Origin: Cubamyces lactineus
Lineage: Eukaryota > Basidiomycota > Agaricomycetes > Polyporales > Polyporaceae
Direction of reading: 5' to 3'
Assembly (NCBI GenBank): GCA_022376465.1
Contig: JACDTU010000017.1
Coordinates: 310,001 to 374,000 of the forward strand
DNA: 64,000 nt
The notes below the pieces were generated by a model that saw only the letters and a list, made by a program, of their open reading frames with translations, was not told the origin of the DNA and did no database searches. How positions within the stretch are numbered: the stretch's first letter is position 1; the number at the start of each line of letters is the position of its first letter. The position numbers and the translations under genes are program-made. Shown piece by piece: positions 57,005 to 64,000 of the stretch.

Positions 57005-59353
57005 TCAGACGTTTTGAGCAGGATCGTCCTCCGCGTCACGTTCCTGCTTCTCAGCACTCGCCTCCGCGATGCTGTTTTTCTCGGACGCCTGCGCAGACTC
57101 GGCTGCCTGCTTGCGGAGCGCCTCTTCGTCTCCCCGTGTGAGCTCCGTATGCTGGATGAGGATGATCGCGGCGAGGGTCGCGACGGCGTTCAGACTGGCG
57201 TTGAGGATGAAGACGCTGCGGAAGCCCTTGACATATGCCCCGAGAATGCGCTCCGCGACGTCGGCGCTGATCCCGAGGCTGGCGAGACTCGAGTCGGTCG
57301 CAGATGTGTGGGCGCCGAGGACGGTGGGGTCGTCGACGATGGTGGAGATCGTAGATGAAGGGAGGGCGAGCGAGGACATGTAGTGTCGGAGTGAGTTGTT
57401 ACTGAGATGGAGCCAGTCAGCATGAGTGGGGGAGCATTAGGAGGCGATGGACGTACATGATGGTCGCCCCAATCGCAAGCGACAGTGTCCCTCCAAGGAG
57501 ACGAATGAACTAGGTAACGTCAGCATGCAGCCCACTTTCGAGCATAACTTGGCCAGCTCACGTTTCTCACGGCAGTGACGACAGACATGTCTCTGCGCGA
57601 TACGCTGGCCTGTGCAGCAACTGTCGTCGTCTGGAGAGTCTAGAGATGCGCGAGAGTCTGAGCATCCAGGAAAGAATGAGGCTATATAAGCGACTCACTC
57701 CTCCTGCCCCCGTGCCGGCTAAGAGCATGAAGAAGACGAGAAGCCCCTTGGGTGTGGCTGGTGTGACTGTCGACAGGCAGCCGCATGCGACTGTCCAGAT
57801 GGCGAAACCGACATATATCGTAGCCTGTAGGGAGGGGCGGTCAGATTCAGGCATTCGTCAGCCAGGTGTCAAGACCTTGCACTCACCCTATAACGCCCGG
57901 TCCAAGTGATAATCTGGCCCTGATGTACACGATCTATGAGAAAACGTCTTGTATGCGGGTGTTTTGGTTGTTGATCGTACCGAGATGAAACTCGCGAGCG
58001 TTTGGCTAACGAGGACGGGCAGGAGGAAGATACCAGAGCGGATCGCCGAGTATCCCAGTCCTACTTGGAAGTATTGCGGGAGGTAGAACAGCGACGAGTA
58101 GAAGACGAAGCCGCTGTGATAGCAAAAGTCACGTATTAACGAACTGTCATGTACACGTGAACGTCCTCTTACTTGATGAGCATCGCGATGTACACTCCGG
58201 TAACTGTAACCTTCTTGAAGATGTACACTAATCCCCATGTTAGGGCCACAAACTCGGTGTATATGGTGGAGTTACCACGCACTTGGAATGATTGGAAGAC
58301 GTGCGCCCTTCCATTCCCAAAGACAGAAAAGAGCGACAACCAGCGCACCTGCACACAAGGGTGCAAGCACGACGGGTGAGGTCCATGGGAATGTCACACC
58401 ACCCTACGTCAGTCCATCATCAGCAATAGTACAACTCCTCGTCGACAAGGTCGACGCACCCAGATGAGCGGGAGGATGAGCAGCGTACAGCTGATCAAGG
58501 TCAGAGCGGTGCCGACGTAGTCGACGACCGCGAGCTTCTTCGCGATGTTCCCCTCGACCTGCTTGAGCGGGAGGATGAGGAGCACGACGACCACGGCACA
58601 CGCCGACACGGGCAGGGTCACCCAGAAGCACCAGCGCCATCCTGCCTTTTCGGCGAGCGCTCCGCCCAGGAGGGGACCCACAGCGAACCCAAACGCGACG
58701 ACCACACCGATGATGCCCTGGTACTTCCCGCTGAAACGTGCAACGGCGAAAATGGGCGAGCATTCATTCAGCAACCGTGGCTATGGAATGAATAAGTATA
58801 ATAGCTGCTTACCGGTCGCGTAGCGACACAACGTCGGAAATGATGATCTGAGCCATGCTCACAATCCCACCTCCACCAGCGCCGGCGAGACCGCGCAGGA
58901 CAATCAGCTGGATAATGGACCTCGAAAAGCCGGCGGCGAGGCTCCCAATCATGAAGATACCCATAGCGATACACAACGCGGCTTTTCGGCCGAAGATATC
59001 GCTGAACCGCCCATCTACAGATTGTCAGTTAGCGCCTGGAGATACGGCCTCGGAGAAATGGAACCGTACTCACAGAGGGGCTGAAATGCCGTAGACGTGA
59101 GGAAGTAGGCGGAGGGAACCCATGAGACGACGGAGCCCGCGTTGAACGCGGCCGAGATGGTGGGCAGTGCCGTCGCGACGATGGTCGAGTCGAGGCAGGA
59201 GACGAGGATGCACAACGACAAACCGAAGAAAACTGCTATCACTTTCCGACGTGGAAGTAGGTTCGTTTGGTCTGTGAGAGACACGACCTCGGACCGAGGC
59301 TCTGCCACGATTGTGCGGTCGTCCTGACCAGTCGAGTCCTCGAGCGTAGCCAT
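57005..59353 (-). CDS. MFS multidrug transporter, DHA2 (14-span) type
   Basis: Proton-coupled export pump of the plasma membrane, drug:H+ antiporter-2 group. Eleven exons (59353-59074, 59014-58813, 58730-58460, 58403-58283, 58227-58173, 58113-57981, 57919-57887, 57824-57699, 57639-57562, 57509-57457, 57401-57005) give 582 residues, normal for the group. Motif D1-like LDSTIVATALPTI is in span 1, and motif A is YGRFSDIFGRKAAL after span 2. RGLAGAGGGGIVSMAQIIISD and motif C-like GFAVGPLLGGALAEKAGWRW follow. The C-terminal part has LPQYFQVGLGYSA and a charged cytosolic end. Substrate unknown; it is not in an evident metabolite cluster, although a GGPP synthase lies 10 kb away beyond GCN1. Confidence 0.92.
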
Positions 59354-60090
59354 GGTCGTGTGACTTGTCCGAAGGAGCAACGGAAGACGAGCAGCAAAGC
59401 CAACGGGAGCGGCTCCAACTTCTGGCCGTGGGCGGACAGAGGGGCTTGCGCGCGACAAAGCTCGGAAGAGCGCCGTAGTTATAGAACCTGTGTAAGACAA
59501 AAAATTATCAGAAGAGTCGCGCGTTATGCGCCCACGGCGATGGAGGGCGTACTTGTACGTCACCCAGCACGGTGCGTGTGTTGCGTTCTGAACTCAGCAG
59601 ATTCTGAAAGCTTGGGCCACATGATGTTTCTCCGCACTCGGCATGGAGGCCGGCTTCGACCTCGTTATCAGGAAGCGCGGCATGCTGCAGAGGTTGAAAG
59701 TCAAAGTTTAGTCTCGTGAACGTACAGTCTTTCGGACATAGCGGCCGATGCGACAAGAATAGCCTCCGTCTGTTCGAGGGACAGACATATGATGCGAAAC
59801 TAGTCTGACTCGCTGCAGGTGCTGCACAGAGTACAGAGAAGAAACGTCTGAATGCAGATCTCTGCTATAATCTCAGAGAATGATGACAGTAAATCGATAT
59901 CCATAGTCGTCTGGGTGGCAAGTGCGGATGGTCGAGAGCGCCGCGGCTTACGTTGACGCCGGGCACACCTATGGGCGCTTAGCGCCTCGCTCAGCAGTAC
60001 ACTAGCCTGACCGCTTACGGTGGAAGACGACTTGAAGAAAGAAGCATAGGATGAGTATTCGATACCGGGCCTGGGTTGTAATAAGTTACC
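59354..60090. other. Intergenic upstream of MFS transporter
   Basis: About 740 bp with no recognised gene. It should include the transporter's promoter and the 3' end of the HMG-box gene. Confidence 0.4.
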
Positions 60091-61532
60091 TCAATCTCCG
60101 ATCAGAAGGTATGGGGGTAAGCGGAAGGCCCGGCGTGCTCGGAGGATGGAGAGATCTAAACAACCTCGCCCGGACCGTGTTGTCCGAGTCCGGAGGTACT
60201 GAACCTGCCCAATCGATGTGCGTCCGAGGTTTACAACAGCCTGAGCGGTGGTTAAGTGCTGTGGGGATATCATGATGATGATTGTGTGTGCCACTAAGCT
60301 ACTTATGGATACGATGGGTAACCTGCGAGTGCTGTACGCCCTCAGTGCAACGGAGGAGAGCAGCACAGGGACGTTCGACGCACCTCTTTCCCACTGCTCC
60401 ATTTCGTAGGAAGCAGCATACGAGCCGGGCGGCGCGACCTCGGTGGCACTCATTGTATACCAGCTATCTTCGTTCGTTCCAAATGCGGGGAACTGCCATT
60501 GAACCCGTTCTACCGGCCACAAATAAGACGGCTCTATCGCTTGCTGAACCGGAGCCTCCTGCCACGCTGGCCATGAAAGTACGGGGTCTCGATCGTAAAC
60601 GTTGCCTTGCATCTCATAGTACAACGGTGCCTCCATATTCGAAGGGATATTCTCCATCGCACTAGCTGGAACGGGGGCTCCCAACTCGGCTGGGGCTCCC
60701 CTCTCAACCGCAAAATCGTGTTCAAGCTGACTACGCTTATTCATGGACGACGTGGCGGAGAACTGAGTGGCGGCCCGTGGCGGCGGGCGGCGGGAGAGAA
60801 AGGGGGGATCCTGGAAGCCTTGCGGAGAGAGCGGTAGGACGGGACTCTCGGAGGCCCGTTGGGTAGCGGCGGCACGCATGAAGTTGCTCACAGTCGGGAG
60901 CTTGATCTCCCTGAGCGGAGCGACAGGACCGATCTCAGCCCTATGATGGTGGTCCAATGCATGCGCATACGAGATATCGTTCTGACTTTGACTGTGACTG
61001 GCGATATTCCTGAGAACAAGCATCGTCAGCGATACTAGTGCGCGCGATGGGCCAGCTAAGGTAGAGCCTACGTATTGGATGCCTTCGCAGCCCTTTTGCT
61101 ACGGGCAGCCTTGCGCGCCGCGGCGACCTTACGGGAGTCGGAGACATCCTGCATTATACCCAAGGTAGACTGATCCTTGCGCCGCCGCTGCTTGCGCGGC
61201 GTCTTCAGATCGTCAGCTGATTGTTCACATACCGCATGTTGCTTGGTCTTCCGACAACGCGTAGGGTTGTACTTGTAGTCGGGATACTTCTTTCTATGCT
61301 CCTCTTTCACTTTCCTCGCCTTTTCCTCCCAGTATGCTTTCTCTTCTATCGACATCCCTCTCCACTCTTCGCTTACTATGACCGAGAGATTGCTCTGCCG
61401 TCCTCCGGTTCCCTTGAACCCCGTAAGGTTCCGATGTGAGCGGTACAATATGAACGCGTTTGCCGGCCGACGGATGTGGCCCTCGTTCTCTCGCTCCTTT
61501 CTTGGCTTTGACGTTTCTGAGGTCGTGGACAT
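60091..61532 (-). CDS. HMG-box protein (probable transcription factor)
   Basis: Two exons (61532-61072, 61009-60091) give about 459 residues. The HMG box at residues 20-90 is of the sequence-specific SOX/MATA type: IRRPANAFILYRS, LSVIVSEEWRGMSIEEK and YWEEKARKVKEEHRKKYPDY, ending KYNPTR. A basic region follows (TPRKQRRRK, then AARKAARSKRAAKA). The second exon is a Pro/Ser-rich, probably activating region. The last about 100 residues look unlike the rest, so a 3' intron may have been missed and the true stop may differ. Such proteins act in mating, development and stress in fungi; there are no mating-locus neighbours here. Confidence 0.85.
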
Positions 61533-61737
61533 CGCTTGTTATAAATTCAGGACGTATGTGTGCTCCTGGAGGATAGAGAACCTGTGAAAGGAATACAACG
61601 CAGGGCGGAGAGATGTGGGGGTCGAGTAAATGGGCACTCTGAAATATCGAGAGTGATAATTGTTCAAGAGAGAATGCGAGGGGGGACCTGTCTAGATAGT
61701 CTAGATAAAAGGCACAGAGAAGAGAATAAGCAGACAT

Positions 61738-62033
61738 TCACTTGAGCGCGAGCGCGAATGCCTCCACCCACAGGTACACACATGTTTCAAGATCAGGAGT
61801 TTTATCTTCCTAAAGCAGCGGTCAATGTGAGCGACAAAGTCGATCATGTACTCGTGGCGCACGACGCCCGAACATGACTTACCTCGCGATACTTTTCAAA
61901 CCATCTAGTAACTTGGATGTAATTGGGGCGTCCTTGGTTCAAGCACAGCCTGTATGACCGAGTTCAATATGCATCACCTCGATGTCCTCAGGGTGGGTAC
62001 AAGCTCCTACCTCAACCGGGAGATTGAAGACAT
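61738..62033 (-). CDS. 53-aa microprotein with three exons
   Basis: Exons 62033-62011, 61949-61883 and 61809-61738 join by clean GTAGGA..ACAG and GTAAGT..TTAG introns into 53 residues: MSSISRLRLCLNQGRPNYIQ, then VTRWFEKYREEDKTPDLETC and VYLWVEAFALALK before the TGA. The sequence is rich in aromatic and charged residues and could form two short helices. I do not recognise a family. An in-frame TGA lies just upstream of the chosen ATG. It sits directly downstream of nothing obvious, about 200 bp upstream of the HMG-box start on the same strand, so it could also be an upstream part of that locus. Confidence 0.55.
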
Positions 62034-64000
62034 TCTTCATTGAGGATGCCACCAAGACACTATGTTAGCACTGTGCAAGCGTAACATTGCTCGTACCTGA
62101 CGATCAGCCTCGCAAACAGCGAAGGGAGCAGTACTTCCCGAAATCTGAGGCCTACTCTGCCGCTGGAGAACTGGGACGACCATACATTGACTGTCTCTAT
62201 CAAAAGGTGAGACTCACACTGATAAGCTGTATGCGACATAGCATCACTACAGCGGGAGTTAGTAACTATCAGAGCTCAACTATCTGAGGAGGAAAGTTGA
62301 CAGATTCAACATCCCGACTCAGCGACTCGTCGAAGTGCTTAGCGCTCAACGTTTTAACGCTCACTCATCTTATCCATCCTTACGTAATACTTATCACTCG
62401 CTACTTCCGATAACTCCCAGTAAGATCAACTTTTAGACTCCTTTTACTCGATTACTGAGTACTGACGACGCCCCTCTATCCTAGTGCATTCACGGCCTAT
62501 CAAGTCGTCCAACCCGAGTGTGGAGGCTACGAATCACGATGCCAGCGCCGCTCTGAAGACTAAAACCATCTCGCCCGTGCTTCAACTTGAGCTCGCAAGA
62601 CTCCCTTCTGCGCTGCTGGCCAGATATGCTAGGTACGGGTTCTATTGCGGTCATATGCTCTCGAACCCGTCTATAGCGGGCACATCGCGTTCCTTAGAGA
62701 TGCCACAAGTGCTGCAGCGATCTTCTCGCTTGCCACTGACCCGGATACCAGTCAGATGATGCAGCCGCAGCATTCGTGATAGACGTGTGCGAGCGGCGGT
62801 TCAGGCAAAGGGATGAGCTGCTTTGTGCTGGGTTTCGTGGACGGTGGTTCTCCTTGCTGGAGGGCACGCGAAGCAAGAGGTGGTCATGCGACCTTGCTCG
62901 TGAAGCTGCGTTGTAACCTGGCTGCGGCTGCCAATTCGAATGTGCTCCAGTTGCAGTGGAAGTCTCATCGATGCGGAACCACAAGATGCTAATTGGGAGG
63001 GACATCGTCGTCCTTTCTCACTGCGGTAGCCTGAGCCTGTTCCATGGGTCTGCCCTCACTCTTTACGCAGCATTCTGCTGCACGGGCCGTATCACGTTTG
63101 AATTGGAACGCTCTCACCGTCTAAGTTCACACGAGAGAAGCATCTCAGGCATCGTTGCGAAGCTTCGTGTGTATCTATATCCTACCGCAGTACGAAGACC
63201 AAGTCATCTACCGCAGCAGCATACCTCATTGGCTGATGTTCCGGCATGGGCGGTGTTATTGAGATATATAAACCCCGGTATGCCTCAAGGTCATCCCCAA
63301 TGGACTTCGTTATACGATGGTTAACCCAGGTGCGTCACCACGATTCCCTCAGTCACTGCATAATCACCTCACACTTCCTCCATATGCAATTCTGATTTAG
63401 ATCTGATCGTCAATGTATCGCCCATCATAGGATGCACTGCATACTAGGGCGGTCTGTGGCGACAGCGAACGTGTGCGTGCTACTCTACTTTTCCCGCCGC
63501 TTCCAGAGCTCACCATTAACTCTCACACCCAGTGGCCGATAGCGGGCTTTTGAGCTTCGCGTGGGCCAATGCGGCTCGGGGTCGTTGGACTCCCGCTTGC
63601 GTAATCTCCGGGAGGAGGAGGCAGACATGTCTTCTCCTCCGGGCGATTGCGTCCAGGTGTGCCGGAATTCTCAAACAAATATCCAGGACATTGCCGCCTC
63701 AGGGGGTGTTCTTCGCAGCAATTGGAGTCAGGTTTTGGTCGTGCGCGCGCATCGTGCGAAGTTCCACCGGGCGGTATTAGGGGCGGACCGCGCTGCCAGG
63801 CAAGACAACGGCGCTGGTGACCTCCACAAAATAGCAATTTTTAGGAGAACGTCGAGTAGTTGGTGTAATGAAGAGTATTTCTACGGTGGATGCCATGTTA
63901 AGCGTTCTGAAAGGAGTCATAGTGTTGTATTGTACGCAGAATTGCAGTATGCATCACAAGCAAGGTAGGTATTGTACATGATGATCTACATAACTACACC
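62034..64000. other. Right end, no confident gene
   Basis: Plus-strand frames at 62484-62759 and 63561-63968 have no family motif. A strong TATA box (63265) and a possible 10-codon first exon at 63300-63329 (MDFVIRWLTQ, GTGCGT donor) hint at a plus-strand gene that may run past the right edge, but I could not join later exons. Confidence 0.35.
63265..63272 (+). promoter_or_regulatory. Candidate TATA box near right end
   Basis: TATATAAA, a perfect consensus, with an ATG and splice donor 35-65 bp downstream. The gene it would serve could not be resolved. Confidence 0.4.

Noticed and set aside
45815..59353. Terpenoid biosynthetic cluster idea (GGPP synthase plus MFS pump)
   Set aside because: The genes are separated by GCN1, there is no terpene cyclase, P450 or methyltransferase, and the synthase is of the primary-metabolism type.
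60091..61532. Mating-type locus
   Set aside because: An HMG box alone is not enough; no homeodomain pair, pheromone or STE3 receptor gene lies nearby, and agaricomycete mating loci are built from those.

Overview
The window looks like nuclear DNA of a basidiomycete fungus, most likely an agaricomycete of the polypore type. Genes are dense and lie on both strands. Nearly all are cut by introns of about 50-65 bp with GT..AG ends and CTNAC-like branch sites. The encoded proteins are typical fungal housekeeping proteins mixed with expanded F-box/leucine-rich families. Gene structures were built by hand: exons were joined so that the reading frame and the known family sequence stayed continuous. 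No database search was run, so product names rest on recognised motifs.

Layout. 1-2077: the 5' part of a SulP anion transporter gene (-, cut by the window edge) and a three-exon acylphosphatase (-). 3.4-5.2 kb: a small secreted cysteine-containing protein and an unknown acidic protein (both +). 5.7-7.5 kb: F-box gene A. 8.3-12.7 kb: three proteins of unknown function, one a long disordered protein with a PAM2-like motif. 13.6-14.3 kb: a broken F-box relic. 14.9-16.3 kb: a probable Sld7-type replication protein. 16.4-18.2 kb: two tandem metal-dependent cyclase/kynurenine-formamidase-like genes (-). 18.7-21.9 kb: ER glucosidase II alpha. 22.3-23.1 kb: an unknown gene. 23.3-28.6 kb: F-box genes B and C with two oppositely oriented F-box tail relics between them. 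28.9-32.5 kb: Chl1/DDX11 Fe-S DNA helicase in 16 exons. 32.7-34.8 kb: F-box gene D (-). 36.1-39.8 kb: a divergent pair, a Pmp47/Ant1-like carrier (-) and 3-hydroxyacyl-CoA dehydrogenase (+). 42.0-42.5 kb: a small Cys/His-rich basidiomycete-type protein. 43.2-44.8 kb: a BTB protein (-) and an intron-containing tRNA-Asp. 45.8-47.3 kb: geranylgeranyl diphosphate synthase (-), divergent from GCN1 (47.6-56.8 kb, 28 exons). 57.0-59.4 kb: a DHA2-type MFS transporter (-). 60.1-61.5 kb: an HMG-box protein (-). 61.7-62.0 kb: a 53-residue three-exon microprotein (-). The last 2 kb hold no confident gene.

No operon-like system, CRISPR array, phage or complete transposon was seen. The strongest local themes are birth and death of F-box genes between 5.7 and 34.8 kb, and a possible peroxisomal/beta-oxidation divergent pair at 36-40 kb. 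Unusual gene architecture also stands out: a 7-nt microexon, a GC-AG intron and tiny spliced genes. I did not find a convincing wholly new biological system. The PAM2-bearing protein and the small spliced proteins are the best leads.
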